64,000 nt of DNA, from contig NZ_BJXA01000002.1 in assembly GCF_007990755.1 (NCBI RefSeq), positions 124,001 through 188,000 of the forward strand, in the 5' to 3' direction. The notes beneath the pieces are model-generated. The model was not told where the DNA came from. It saw only the letters and a list, made by a program, of their open reading frames with translations, and did no database searches. The stretch comes from Nocardia ninae NBRC 108245. Its GTDB lineage: Bacteria > Actinomycetota > Actinomycetes > Mycobacteriales > Mycobacteriaceae. The translations under genes and the position numbers were made by a program. Shown here piece by piece: positions 55,711 through 64,000 of the stretch (position 1 is its first letter; each line of letters opens with the position of its first letter).

Positions 55711-57009
55711 TCTAGGCAACGCCGCGGTCGGAAAGCCCAGCGACCGGGCGATGGCCGCGGCCTCACCGCGCGAACCCGCGTTGAGCTTCTTCAGGATCCG
55801 CGCCACGTGGAATTTCACCGTGTGCTCGCTGATGTGCAGGTCGTCGGCGATCGCGCGATTGCGGTGCCCGAGCACGAGGTGGCGCAGCACGTCGACTTCG
55901 CGCGGATTCAGCGTGCTGCGCAGGTCGGAGCGCGGTATCTCGCGAACCAGCAGCGGCAGCCGGATGGTGACGGTGGCGCCCCAGCCGGGCACCGCGTCGA
56001 GCACGAGCGACCCACCGAGCACGGCCACTCGATCGGTGACCCGATGCGGGGTGAACGACTCGACAGTGAGCGTGCCCGGCCCGTCGTCGCGGATCGTCAT
56101 CAGCAATTCGGTGTCGGCCAGGTCCCAGCACACCCGGATTCGGCTGATCCCGTCCTGCGCGAGCATCGACAGGACACAGCCGCGCGCGACCGTCCGCGCG
56201 ATCTCGGTGACGTGCGAGGGAATGTGGCGCTGACCGCCGTCGAAGGCCGAATATTCGAGGGTGACGGCGCCGTAGTGCGAGAGCATGCCGAGCATGTCCG
56301 ACAGCCGGGTGTACGCGCGGTCGGCTCGCTCCTCGCCGAGGATGTCGGCGACCCGGTCGACGTCGTCGACAGAGCGGTGCCTGATGATCGCGGAGACCGC
56401 GATGTCGACGGCCGTCCGGCGCGCCGTCGCGTCGTCGAGATCCCGGGCCCGCAGCGCCGCCAGCAGTGTGGACAGGGTGGCGGCGTGCTCGTCGGCGAGG
56501 TCGGCGATCGCGCGGACCCGATCGCCGCCGGCGAGTAGCCCAGAGGATTCGACGGGGGCGACGGTCTGGATCAAGTCGCGAATGCGTGCCGTGGTCAGGT
56601 CCCACAGCTGCTGCACAGTCTCGGCCGTCGCCGCAGGCGGCTCGGCGTCGCCGTCGGTGACGACCGCGAGCAACGCGCCCGCGGAGTTGGGCGGGGACGC
56701 CGCGAAGGCGAGCACGTCGCGCGGCGCGCCGGCCAGCACCGCGCGCCCGAACCTCGGCGTGCCGACATCGACTTCCCGTGCCAGCGCCGACATTTCGGTC
56801 GTGCTGACGCACTCGGTGAGCTCGGCGTCGCCCGTCGCCCACAGCGGCGATTTCGGGCAGTCGCCGGTGAGCATGATCAGCGCGCGATGGTCGATCAGCT
56901 CCAGGAGAATCTTCGACAGGGTGGCCAGAATTCCGCTCAGTGGCGAACGCATCAATTCGTTCGCCGATGCCAAGGCCCTTGCCGAATTTCCCCAAGCCCC
57001 GCCTTCCAT
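55705..57009 (-). CDS. HATPase-LuxR fusion regulator
   Basis: 434 residues from the ATG at 57009; the frame continues into the inverted-repeat element and is not coding there. Residues ~25-190 are a GAF-like/helical sensor region, ~195-260 helical, ~265-352 resemble a histidine-kinase ATPase domain (RDDGPG at 307-312, [27 protein letters not shown] at ~327-353), and 362-425 form a LuxR-type helix-turn-helix. A kinase-like ATPase and a DNA-binding domain in one chain is unusual. It may control the KS operon, from which it is divergent. A GTG at 57036 is an alternative start. Confidence 0.85.
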   Translation of the reverse strand: MEGGAWGNSARALASANELMRSPLSGILATLSKILLELIDHRALIMLTGDCPKSPLWATGDAELTECVSTTEMSALAREVDVGTPRFGRAVLAGAPRDVLAFAASPPNSAGALLAVVTDGDAEPPAATAETVQQLWDLTTARIRDLIQTVAPVESSGLLAGGDRVRAIADLADEHAATLSTLLAALRARDLDDATARRTAVDIAVSAIIRHRSVDDVDRVADILGEERADRAYTRLSDMLGMLSHYGAVTLEYSAFDGGQRHIPSHVTEIARTVARGCVLSMLAQDGISRIRVCWDLADTELLMTIRDDGPGTLTVESFTPHRVTDRVAVLGGSLVLDAVPGWGATVTIRLPLLVREIPRSDLRSTLNPREVDVLRHLVLGHRNRAIADDLHISEHTVKFHVARILKKLNAGSRGEAAAIARSLGFPTAALPRS

Positions 57010-57067
57010 ATGCCCGAGAATACGTCGCTCGGCCACGGGTGTCGCCGGTATCACCGAGCCGCGACCC

Positions 57068-57229
57068 AGGGCCTGTCGCAAAGTCCGGCCGGATGCCTCC
57101 GGGGGCTGGATCGCCGCCTGGCCGCGTTGTCGTCGTCGCCGATACAAACCCGGTATCGGCAACTCCTCCGCCTTGCCAGGCGACGATCCAGCCCCCGGAT
57201 GCATCCGGCCGGACTTTGCGACAGGCCCT
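57068..57229. mobile_element. MITE-like element with 55-bp terminal inverted repeats
   Basis: The two ends, 57068-57122 and 57175-57229, are inverted copies over 55 bp with 53 identities; outermost sequence AGGGCCTGTCGCAAAG. The 52-bp centre is unrelated in sequence. No open frame with transposase features is present. The bases just inside and outside the ends read CCAG and CTAG, a possible imperfect target duplication. Confidence 0.65.
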
Positions 57230-57237
57230 AGCTGTGC

Positions 57238-57255
57238 TCGACCGAGACTCGAGCC
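57238..57255 (+). promoter_or_regulatory. Candidate SARP box in the KS promoter
   Basis: TCGACCG-AGAC-TCGAGCC: two heptamers with an 11-bp period. A -10-like CAGCAT follows after exactly 8 bp (57264-57269), the known layout of SARP-activated promoters. It lies 9 bp to the right of the inverted-repeat element. Confidence 0.55.
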
Positions 57256-57299
57256 GGGCCGCTCAGCATTACTCCAGACATCAACCCTGGAGAGAGGTC

Positions 57300-57350
57300 G
57301 TGTTGAGCAAGATGACCATGATCACCGAGCCCGTTGGTTCCGTGCGATGA
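57300..57350 (+). CDS. 16-residue leader ORF coupled to KS-alpha
   Basis: A GTG at 57300 with GGAG 7 bp upstream opens a short frame that ends in TGA at 57348-57350, overlapping the KS ATG at 57347 as ATGA. The KS gene itself has no ribosome-binding site, so translation is probably coupled through this leader. The peptide shows no recognisable motif. Confidence 0.45.
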   Translation: MLSKMTMITEPVGSVR

Positions 57351-58615
57351 CCCCCCGCGTGGTGATTACCGGAATAGGGGTCCGTGCCCCTGGCGGCAAC
57401 GGCATCAAGGAATTCTGGAACCTGCTGACCGAAGGTCGCACGGCGACCCGGCGAATTTCGTTCTTCGACCCGTCGCCCTACCGCTCCCAGGTCGCCGCCG
57501 AGGCGGATTTCGACCCGGTGTGGGAAGGCTTGAGCCAGCGGGAGATCCGCCGGATGGACCGGGCCACCCAGTTCGCGACGGTGTGTGCGCGTGACGCGGT
57601 GGCGGCCAGTGGGCTGAACTTCGAGTCGATCGACCCGCAACGGGTCGGCGTCACCCTCGGCAGCGCGGTGGCCGCGGCGACCAGCCTGGAGCGCGAGTAT
57701 CTCGTGCTGTCCGACTCCGGCCGGAACTGGCTGGTCGACTACGAGTGGCTGTCCCCGCACATGTTCGACTACCTGGCGCCCAGCGTCATGCCCGCGGAGG
57801 TGGCCTGGACGGTCGGGGCGGAGGGGCCGGTGTCGTTGGTCTCCAACGGATGCACCTCCGGGCTGGACTCGGTGGGTCATGCTTGCCAGTTGATCCGCGA
57901 GGGCAGCGCCGACGTGATGCTCGCCGGCGCCACGGACACCCCGATCACGCCGATCGTCGTGGCGTGCTTCGACGCGATCAAGGCGACGACGACCAACAAC
58001 GACGATCCCGAGCACGCGTCGCGGCCATTCGACCGCTCCCGCAACGGTTTCGTGCTGGCGGAGGGGGCGGCGATGTTCGTGCTGGAGCGTTACGAGCACG
58101 CCCGGCGACGCGGCGCGCATATCTATGCCGAGATCAGCGGGTACGCCAGCCGGTGCAACGCCTACCACATGACCGGCCTGAAGACCGATGGTCGTGAGAT
58201 GGCCGAGGCCATCCGCGCCGCCTTGGACGAGGCGCAAATCGACGGCACCGCCATCGATTACATCAACGCGCACGGCTCCGGCACCAAACAGAACGACCGG
58301 CACGAGACGGCGGCCGTGAAACGCGCGCTGGGCGAGCACGCTTACCGGACCCCGGTCAGCTCGATCAAGTCGATGGTCGGGCATTCGCTGGGTGCGATCG
58401 GTTCGGTGGAGATCGCCGCGTCCGCGCTCGCGCTCGAGTACGGGGTGGTGCCGCCCACGGCGAACCTGCACGAGGCCGATCCCGAATGCGACCTCGACTA
58501 CGTGCCGCGCGTCGCGCGCGAACTCGACGTGCGGACCGTGCTCACGGTGGGCAGCGGGTTCGGCGGATTCCAGAGCGCGATGGTGCTGCGCCGCCCGGAA
58601 GGAACGACTCGATGA
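57347..58615 (+). CDS. Type II PKS ketosynthase alpha (KS-alpha)
   Basis: 422 residues. The catalytic residues fall at the canonical positions: Cys169 in [10 protein letters not shown], His309 in NAHGSGT, Lys341 and His346 in [10 protein letters not shown]. It condenses malonyl-ACP units into the poly-beta-keto chain with the chain length factor and ACP. The residue two before Cys is Asn in place of the common Thr. The stop overlaps the KS-beta start by ATGA. The start ATG has no ribosome-binding site, see the leader at 57300. Confidence 0.97.
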   Translation: MTPRVVITGIGVRAPGGNGIKEFWNLLTEGRTATRRISFFDPSPYRSQVAAEADFDPVWEGLSQREIRRMDRATQFATVCARDAVAASGLNFESIDPQRVGVTLGSAVAAATSLEREYLVLSDSGRNWLVDYEWLSPHMFDYLAPSVMPAEVAWTVGAEGPVSLVSNGCTSGLDSVGHACQLIREGSADVMLAGATDTPITPIVVACFDAIKATTTNNDDPEHASRPFDRSRNGFVLAEGAAMFVLERYEHARRRGAHIYAEISGYASRCNAYHMTGLKTDGREMAEAIRAALDEAQIDGTAIDYINAHGSGTKQNDRHETAAVKRALGEHAYRTPVSSIKSMVGHSLGAIGSVEIAASALALEYGVVPPTANLHEADPECDLDYVPRVARELDVRTVLTVGSGFGGFQSAMVLRRPEGTTR

Positions 58616-59904
58616 GCGTCGGCAACCCCGTGGTGACGGGCATCGGCGTGGTCGCGCCGAACGGCCTTGGGCTCGAACAGTTCTGGGACGCGACATTGCG
58701 CGGCATCAGCGGGATCGATCGGCTGACCCGGTTCGACGTTACGCGCTATCCGGTGCGACTGGCGGGCGAGATCACCGGCTTCGACGCCGCGGATCACCTG
58801 CCCGACCGGTTGCTGCCGCAAACCGACGTCTCGACCCGGCTGGCGCTCGTCGCGGCCGACTGGGCGCTCGCGGACGCCGAGCTGAAACCCGGCGAGCTGG
58901 TCGACTACGACATGGGCGTGGTCACCGCGAACGCTTGCGGCGGTTTCGAATTCACCCACCGTGAGTTCCAGAAGCTGTGGTCGCAGGGCCCGCAGACGGT
59001 GAGCGTGTACGAGTCGTTCGCGTGGTTCTACGCGGTCAATACCGGGCAGATCTCGATCCGCAACGGTATGCGCGGCGCGAGCAGCGCCTTGGTCGCGGAG
59101 CAGGCCGGCGGGCTCGACGCCATCGGGCACGCACGGCGGACCATCCGGCGCGGGACGCCGTGCGTGGTGACCGGCGGCGTCGACTCGGCGCTCGATCCGT
59201 GGGGCTGGGTTTCCCAGATCGCAGGCGGGCGGCTCAGCGACGCGACCGATCCAGCACGTGCGTACCTGCCATTCGATTGCGCGGCACAGGGTTTCGTGCC
59301 GGGGGAGGGCGGAGCGATCCTGATGCTGGAGGATCCCGATGCGGCCAGGGCCCGTGGCGCGAACCACGCGTACGGCGAGATCGCCGGGTACGCCTCGACT
59401 TTCGATCCGCCGCCCGGTTCGCCGCGGCCGCCCGGCCTGCAACGCGCGGCCGAACTGGCGCTCGCCGACGCGGGTATCACGCCCGCCGAGGTGGACGTCG
59501 TTTTCGCCGACGCGGTAGCTCTTCCGGATGCCGACCGGGCCGAGGCAACGGCCATCGGCAACATCTTCGGCCCACGGGGAGTGCCGGTGACGGCGCCGAA
59601 AACGCTGACCGGACGGCTGTATTCGGGCGGTGGGCCGCTCGATGTCGCCGCGGCGCTGCTCGCCATCCGGGACGGCGTGCTCCCGCATACGACGGGCACG
59701 CACGACGTGCCCGACGACTACCAGCTCGATCTGGTGCGGCAGGTGCCGCGACCGGCTCGGGTCTCGACCGCCCTGGTACTCGCCCGCGGCCTGTGGGGAT
59801 TCAACTCGGCCGTGGTCGTACGGCAGGCGAGCGGCTGGCCCGCCCGTCCCGCCGTGTCCGAACACCATGCACAATCAGAGGAGACATCATGCGCAAGATC
59901 ATGA
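58612..59904 (+). CDS. Type II PKS chain length factor (KS-beta)
   Basis: 430 residues from the ATG at 58612. It has the ketosynthase fold but the active-site cysteine is replaced by Gln164 in [10 protein letters not shown], the hallmark of KS-beta/CLF, whose Gln allows malonyl decarboxylation for priming and which sets chain length. The 3' end overlaps the ACP start by 16 nt. Chain length cannot be predicted with confidence by eye. Confidence 0.96.
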   Translation: MSVGNPVVTGIGVVAPNGLGLEQFWDATLRGISGIDRLTRFDVTRYPVRLAGEITGFDAADHLPDRLLPQTDVSTRLALVAADWALADAELKPGELVDYDMGVVTANACGGFEFTHREFQKLWSQGPQTVSVYESFAWFYAVNTGQISIRNGMRGASSALVAEQAGGLDAIGHARRTIRRGTPCVVTGGVDSALDPWGWVSQIAGGRLSDATDPARAYLPFDCAAQGFVPGEGGAILMLEDPDAARARGANHAYGEIAGYASTFDPPPGSPRPPGLQRAAELALADAGITPAEVDVVFADAVALPDADRAEATAIGNIFGPRGVPVTAPKTLTGRLYSGGGPLDVAAALLAIRDGVLPHTTGTHDVPDDYQLDLVRQVPRPARVSTALVLARGLWGFNSAVVVRQASGWPARPAVSEHHAQSEETSCARS

Positions 59905-60149
59905 CCATCGACGACCTGCGACGCATCCTGATCGCCAGCGCGGGCGAACCGGACCGGCCCGTGTCCGACACCGAATTCGCGGACACCCTCTTCGAAGAGC
60001 TCGGCTACGAATCGCTGGCGCTGATGGAGTCCGCGGCCCGGATCGAGCGGGAGTTCGGGGTCGGCGTGCCCGACGATCGGCTCATCGACCTGCGCACGCC
60101 GGGTGAGTTCATCGCACTCGTCAACGAGGCCGCCTCGGACGCGGCGTAG
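59889..60149 (+). CDS. Type II PKS acyl carrier protein
   Basis: 86 residues from the ATG at 59889, with AGAGGAG 5 bp upstream. The attachment serine is Ser42 in LGYESLALME, the PKS-type ACP motif in place of DSL. It overlaps the CLF gene end and completes the minimal PKS. The two-residue acidic N-terminal helix region is typical. Confidence 0.95.
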   Translation: MRKIMTIDDLRRILIASAGEPDRPVSDTEFADTLFEELGYESLALMESAARIEREFGVGVPDDRLIDLRTPGEFIALVNEAASDAA

Positions 60150-60161
60150 GCGGCAGTCTTC

Positions 60162-60644
60162 ATGCCTGCCACCGCCGATACGGCCGTGCTCTTCCGCGAT
60201 GTGATGGCGCGCTATCCGAGTGGCGTCACGATCGTCACCACGACCGACGGGCCCCGGCCGGTCGGCTTCACGGCCAGCTCGTTCTGTTCGGTCTCCGCAC
60301 AGCCACCGCTCGTGCTCGTCTGCCTGGCGCGGAAAGCGAACTGCTACCCCGTCTTCGCGCACGCCGACCGGTTCGCGGTGAGCATCCTGGCCACCGGCCA
60401 GGGTGCCCTCGCGAGCCGGTTCGCGAGCAAGAACGGCGACAAGTTCGGTGCGGGCGGTTTCGTGCCGACCGCGCGCGGCGGGCTGGTGGTCGCCGACTGC
60501 GTCGCGGCGCTGGAGTGCACGGTCCACGATCGGCGACCGGCCGGTGATCACCTGATCATGGTCGGTGCGGTGGAACAGCTTTGCGCGCCGAGCGAGCTAC
60601 CGCCTGCCGTCTACTGCGACCGCAGGTTCGCGGACTTGGTGTAG
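60162..60644 (+). CDS. NAD(P)H:flavin reductase (HpaC/ActVB type)
   Basis: 160 residues, ATG at 60162, 12 bp after the ACP stop. The protein matches the FMN-reductase domain: YPSGVTIVTTTD, GFTASSFCSVSAQPPLVLVCL, and the loop with FASKNGDKF. Such reductases supply reduced flavin to two-component monooxygenases. The probable partner is the acyl-CoA-dehydrogenase-fold oxygenase at 50283, even though it is encoded 9 kb away on the other strand. Confidence 0.9.
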   Translation: MPATADTAVLFRDVMARYPSGVTIVTTTDGPRPVGFTASSFCSVSAQPPLVLVCLARKANCYPVFAHADRFAVSILATGQGALASRFASKNGDKFGAGGFVPTARGGLVVADCVAALECTVHDRRPAGDHLIMVGAVEQLCAPSELPPAVYCDRRFADLV

Positions 60645-60684
60645 CACGGGCGGTCGTTCAGCTGCGTTGCCCGGTAGATCGTTC

Positions 60685-60701
60685 TACTCTCAAAGAGAGT
60701 A
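60685..60701. promoter_or_regulatory. Candidate operator upstream of P450
   Basis: TACTCTC-AAA-GAGAGTA is an exact 7-3-7 dyad located 33 bp upstream of the P450 start, which suggests separate control of the P450-ferredoxin pair. Confidence 0.5.
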
Positions 60702-60733
60702 CGCAAGAGCATCTTACGAGCTCGAGGGGAACG

Positions 60734-61954
60734 ATGTCCGACACTGTTGCGCCGCCCCGCACCGATCAAGCTCCGGCCTATCCGAGCGACCGGACCTGTC
60801 CCTATCAGCTACCCGAGCAGTATTCCCGGCTCCGGGACGGCGACGACTCGCTGCGCCGGGTGACCCTCTTCGACGGTCGCCCGGCCTGGGTGGTGACCAA
60901 GCACGAGACCGCCCGGGTGCTGCTCGCCGACCCGCGGCTGTCCTCGGATCGGTCGCATCCGAACTTTCCCGCGGTGTCGCCCCGCTTCCGGATGTTCCGG
61001 AACGGCCCGCGGGTGTTCATCGCCCTCGACCCGCCCGAACACACCGTCAAGCGGCGGATGCTGATCAGCGAGTTCACCGTGAAGCGGATCAAGGGGATGC
61101 GCGCGGACATCGAACGCATCGTGCACGGCTGCCTCGATGACCTGCTCGCCGCGGGACCGCCCGCCGATCTGGTCGGCCGGTTCGCGCTGCCGGTGCCGTC
61201 GCTGGTGATCTGCCGACTGCTCGGGGTGCCGTACGCGGACCACGAACTGTTCCAGGACGCGAGCAGGCGGATCGTGCAGGGGGCCACCGCGGCGGAGGCG
61301 ATCGGTGCGCGGGCGGAAGTCGAGGCCTACCTCGACGGGCTGATCACCAGGTTGCAGAACCAACCGGGTCCCGGGCTGCTGTCCGCGCTGGCCGCCGATC
61401 AACTGGCGCACGGCGGTACCGATCGGGGCGAGCTGGTCGCGACCGCGATGTTGCTGCTCGTCGCGGGCCACGAGACGACGGCATCGATGATCGCGCTGTC
61501 GGTGATAACCCTGCTGGCCCACCCCGATCAGTACGCCGCCTTGCGCGCCGACCCCAGCCTCGTTCCGGGTGCGGTCGAGGAACTGCTGCGCTACCTGGCC
61601 ATCGCCGACGTGGGCGGCGGTCGATTCGCGACGGCCGACATCGAGATCGACGGCCACCTGATCAAGGCGGGCGACGGCGTGCTCGTCAGCAACGCCATCG
61701 CCAACCGCGACGGCGCGGTCTTCGCCGAGCCGGACACCTTCGACGTGCGCCGCTCGGCCCGCCACCACCTCTCGTTCGGCTACGGGGTACACCAGTGCCT
61801 GGGCCAGAACCTGGCCCGGCTGGAACTCGAGATAGCCCTCGCGGCGCTGTTCGAACGCGTTCCGACGTTGCGCCTGGCCGTGCCCATGGAACAACTGACC
61901 CTGCGACCCGGCTCGACAATCCAAGGCGTCAACGAACTTCCGGTCACCTGGTGA
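60734..61954 (+). CDS. Cytochrome P450
   Basis: 406 residues from the ATG at 60734 (GAGGGGA 3 bp upstream). I-helix AGHETT (244-249), the ExxR pair Glu283/Arg286, and the haem loop FGYGVHQCLGQ with Cys355 are all present; the sequence is of the CYP105-like soluble type. It should oxidise the polyketide scaffold. The ferredoxin gene 26 bp downstream is its likely electron donor. Confidence 0.96.
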   Translation: MSDTVAPPRTDQAPAYPSDRTCPYQLPEQYSRLRDGDDSLRRVTLFDGRPAWVVTKHETARVLLADPRLSSDRSHPNFPAVSPRFRMFRNGPRVFIALDPPEHTVKRRMLISEFTVKRIKGMRADIERIVHGCLDDLLAAGPPADLVGRFALPVPSLVICRLLGVPYADHELFQDASRRIVQGATAAEAIGARAEVEAYLDGLITRLQNQPGPGLLSALAADQLAHGGTDRGELVATAMLLLVAGHETTASMIALSVITLLAHPDQYAALRADPSLVPGAVEELLRYLAIADVGGGRFATADIEIDGHLIKAGDGVLVSNAIANRDGAVFAEPDTFDVRRSARHHLSFGYGVHQCLGQNLARLELEIALAALFERVPTLRLAVPMEQLTLRPGSTIQGVNELPVTW

Positions 61955-61980
61955 CCGATGCAGGCCCGAAAGGAGACCCC

Positions 61981-62166
61981 ATGCGGATAACCGCCGACCG
62001 AACCGTCTGCGTCGGCGCAGGCCTGTGCGCACTCACCGCCCCCGCCGTCTTCGACCAAGGTGACGACGACGGCCTCGTCGAAGTGCTCGACCCCGCCGCC
62101 GACGACCCCGCGGTCCGCGAGGCGGTCGACCTCTGCCCATCCGGTGCTCTAGCGTTGACGGAGTAG
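61981..62166 (+). CDS. 3Fe-4S ferredoxin
   Basis: 61 residues with a strong AAGGAG ribosome-binding site. Cluster ligands are Cys10, Cys16 and Cys52 (CPSGAL); position 13 is Ala, where 4Fe-4S proteins have a fourth cysteine, so a 3Fe-4S cluster is expected. It is the usual partner of the P450 upstream. Confidence 0.94.
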   Translation: MRITADRTVCVGAGLCALTAPAVFDQGDDDGLVEVLDPAADDPAVREAVDLCPSGALALTE

Positions 62167-62225
62167 TCCCTCCGGCGGATGTGCTGACCCTCGGTCTGGG
62201 GGCTTGCGAGCGCGGCATCCGCTGG

Positions 62226-62256
62226 CAATATTGAAAAGTATGATTTTCAAATATTG
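62226..62256. promoter_or_regulatory. Long AT-rich palindrome in lipase promoter
   Basis: TTGAAAA-GTATGA-TTTTCAA (62231-62250) is exact and extends to CAATATT(T)GAAAA with a single unmatched base over 31 bp. It is markedly AT-rich for this genome and lies 28 bp upstream of the lipase start; a repressor operator is likely. Confidence 0.6.
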
Positions 62257-62283
62257 CGGGTGTTCGGTTAGGGCGGGGGCTCG

Positions 62284-63414
62284 ATGATCCGCACGGTGAT
62301 TCGGTGGCTGCTCGCTGTCGGAATCGCGTCGTGTGGGCTGTCTGTCGCTGGACCCGTGGCGCACGGCGAGTCAGGGGATTTGGTTGCGACGCAACGTTTT
62401 CCGGCCGATTGGGGCGATGGGTACATCGTCACGTATCGCACCGAAGGCTCCGATGGTCGTCCGGCGCTCGCTCGTGGCCTGCTGATGGTGCCGTCGGGGC
62501 CCGCGCCCGCAGGTGGCTGGCCGATGATCTCCTTCGATCACGGGGCGGGCGGGCTCGGCCCGGCCTGTGGCGCCTCGGCCTCGGCCACCATGCCGGTGGA
62601 TGTGCCGTACTTCCGCAGGCTCAATTCCCTTGGCTACGCGGTTGTCTCCACCGACTACCTGGGGTTGAGCCCGGTCGCCGAGCAGGTGCACCCGTATCTG
62701 CACGCGCGCACCGAGGCCACCGCCACCATCGATATCGTCCGTGCCGCAAGAGAATTCACCGACTCCGTCGGGAAGAGCTGGGCGGTGTTCGGAGTGTCGC
62801 AGGGTGGTCACGCGGCGCTGGCCACCGCCCGCCTGGCCTCGACGTACGCGCCCGAACTCGACTTCCGCGGCGCCGCGGCATTGGCGCCCGGATCTCAGCT
62901 CGAGTACCTCTTTCCGCTTGCCGGACCGCACATTCCGCGTTCGCCGCTGCTGGACAACTCGATAGCGGGCGCGTCGGTGCTGCTCATCGCCTTCCTGGCC
63001 GGAATGTGGGCCACCGACCCGACTTTCGATCTGACCCCCTACCTGACACCCGCCGGTGCCCAGGTGCTGAGCGAACTGAGAACCGCATGCCAGGACCGGT
63101 GGCCGACGATCATCGGTGGGCACGGACTCGGCGAGCTGCTGGCGCGTCCGCTGTTCGAGGAGCCCGCTCGCCGCGCGATCGCCGACTACGTCGCGATACC
63201 GGCCGACGGATACCGGCAGCCGATCTTCCTCGGGCACGGCACTCGTGATGTCGCGGTGCCGCCACTGCTGACCCAGGCCTTGGCGAACGAATTCGCCCTG
63301 GCCGGAACGGAATACGAGTACCGCACCTTCGACACCGATCATGAGGGGATCATGGGCCCCGGATTCGACGCCGGGGTGGAATTCTTGCAGCGGATACTCC
63401 CGGCCGGACGGTAG
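62284..63414 (+). CDS. Secreted lipase/alpha-beta hydrolase
   Basis: 376 residues, ATG at 62284. Residues 1-28 form a signal peptide ending VAHGES. The fold matches the actinomycete secretory lipase family (LIP): ISFDHGAGG oxyanion loop, VSTDYLGL, nucleophile elbow FGVSQGGHAA, and FDTDHEGIM carrying the catalytic histidine. It is probably not part of the polyketide cluster; the palindrome in its promoter indicates separate control. Confidence 0.87.
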   Translation: MIRTVIRWLLAVGIASCGLSVAGPVAHGESGDLVATQRFPADWGDGYIVTYRTEGSDGRPALARGLLMVPSGPAPAGGWPMISFDHGAGGLGPACGASASATMPVDVPYFRRLNSLGYAVVSTDYLGLSPVAEQVHPYLHARTEATATIDIVRAAREFTDSVGKSWAVFGVSQGGHAALATARLASTYAPELDFRGAAALAPGSQLEYLFPLAGPHIPRSPLLDNSIAGASVLLIAFLAGMWATDPTFDLTPYLTPAGAQVLSELRTACQDRWPTIIGGHGLGELLARPLFEEPARRAIADYVAIPADGYRQPIFLGHGTRDVAVPPLLTQALANEFALAGTEYEYRTFDTDHEGIMGPGFDAGVEFLQRILPAGR

Positions 63415-63428
63415 CGACCGGTACGGCG

Positions 63429-64000
63429 TCAAGGCAGCGGTGCGGACCAGCGCAGCACGGTGCCGCCGCCGGGTTTGTGGTCGATGCGGAAGGTGCCGCC
63501 TGCCTGTTCGGCGCGGGCGGCGAGGTTGGCGAGGCCGCTGCGGCGGGTGTTGTCGGCGGGGACGCCGGTGCCGTCGTCGGTGACCTCGATGGTGACGTCG
63601 TCGCGGATCTTGAGTTCGACCGCGACGGTGGTGGCGGAGGCGTGCCGGACGACGTTGCTGACCGCTTCGCGTAGGACGGCTTCGACGTCGTCGGACAGGG
63701 GTGGGGCGAGGACGGTGACCGGTCCGGCCAGGCGCACGGTGGTGCGCAGGCCGGTGTCGGCGGTCATGTCGACGATGATGCCGTGCAAGTGTTTTCGGTA
63801 TTTCGAGGAGTCGGCGGTGGTGTTGCTCTGCAGATCGAAGATGGAGTGGCGGATGTCCTGCACGATCGCCTGCACGTCGTCGATGGTTTCGAAGAGGCGG
63901 GACTTGACCTCGGGTGCTCGGGCTCGCTGCGCGGTGCCCTGCAGGGACAGGCCGACGGCGAAGAGGCGCTGGATGACGTGGTCGTGCAGGCCGCGGGCGA
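63429..64000 (-). CDS. DevS/DosT-type sensor histidine kinase, C-terminal part (truncated by window edge)
   Basis: The frame is open to the window edge; ~190 residues are visible. The HisKA_3 region contains LHDHVIQRLFAVGLSLQGTAQ with the phosphorylated His, then a HATPase domain with EAVSNVVRHA (N-box), DDGTGVP and GLANLAARAEQAGG. The pattern is that of DevS/DosT, the haem-sensing kinases for hypoxia in mycobacteria and nocardiae. The GAF sensor domains are outside the window. Confidence 0.92.
   Translation of the reverse strand, partial: ARGLHDHVIQRLFAVGLSLQGTAQRARAPEVKSRLFETIDDVQAIVQDIRHSIFDLQSNTTADSSKYRKHLHGIIVDMTADTGLRTTVRLAGPVTVLAPPLSDDVEAVLREAVSNVVRHASATTVAVELKIRDDVTIEVTDDGTGVPADNTRRSGLANLAARAEQAGGTFRIDHKPGGGTVLRWSAPLP

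Noticed and set aside
57010-57204. N-terminal extension of the LuxR frame
   Set aside because: It reads through the inverted-repeat element and lacks coding features; the ATG at 57009 or GTG at 57036 is more likely.

Overview
The window is high-GC DNA from an actinomycete. A Nocardia or a close mycolic-acid relative is the best guess: there is a 1186-residue DnaE1-type polymerase, an antigen-85-like secreted esterase, a DevS/DosT-type histidine kinase, DUF2236, DUF6300, PucR and YhgE/Pip proteins, many GTG/TTG starts, and 4-nt ATGA/GTGA gene overlaps. No tRNA, rRNA, CRISPR array or transposase gene was recognised. One small MITE-like inverted-repeat element is present.

Layout, 1-41.9 kb. The left edge carries the end of an aminoglycoside nucleotidyltransferase-like gene, then a TetR gene divergent from two esterase/hydrolase genes. 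At 3.8-8.9 kb a four-gene minus-strand operon (FAD flavoprotein, Gfo/Idh/MocA oxidoreductase, an unrecognised 392-residue protein, UDP-glucose dehydrogenase) ends in a clear terminator. A membrane-anchored HTH/lectin-like protein, an ABC1 kinase divergent from a TetR gene, and a PucR-type regulator follow. Next come two secreted proteins, a second TetR gene abutting a DUF2236 oxygenase gene, a CysK-like enzyme with an MFS exporter, an ABC ATPase with YhgE/Pip, a secreted metalloprotease with a long acidic repeat tail, and an antigen-85-like esterase. At 27.6-33.1 kb a minus-strand lipid operon runs fatty acyl-AMP ligase, SAM methyltransferase (CFA type), ACP, diiron acyl-ACP desaturase, acyl-CoA oxidase-like protein. 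Then come dnaE1, a LysR gene, a secreted M14 carboxypeptidase and a GGDEF protein.

Layout, about 41.9-62.2 kb: a type II (aromatic) polyketide gene cluster. The core is KS-alpha, KS-beta/CLF and ACP (57.3-60.1 kb). Precursor supply comes from a biotin carrier protein, a biotin carboxylase and a fused AccDA carboxyltransferase. Ring formation is represented by a Dabb-SRPBCC fusion, a PF04199-type cyclase and a SnoaL-like protein. Oxidative tailoring is represented by a two-component flavin monooxygenase with its reductase, a Baeyer-Villiger-type monooxygenase, a bicovalent BBE-type oxidase, and a P450 with its own 3Fe-4S ferredoxin. Regulation comes from a SARP, an HxlR protein and an unusual HATPase-LuxR fusion. 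No ketoreductase is visible, which suggests an unreduced aromatic scaffold. A 162-bp inverted-repeat element sits in the luxR/KS promoter region, next to a heptamer direct repeat that matches the SARP-box pattern.

The right edge holds a secreted lipase-like gene behind a long AT-rich palindrome and the C-terminal part of a DevS-type histidine kinase.
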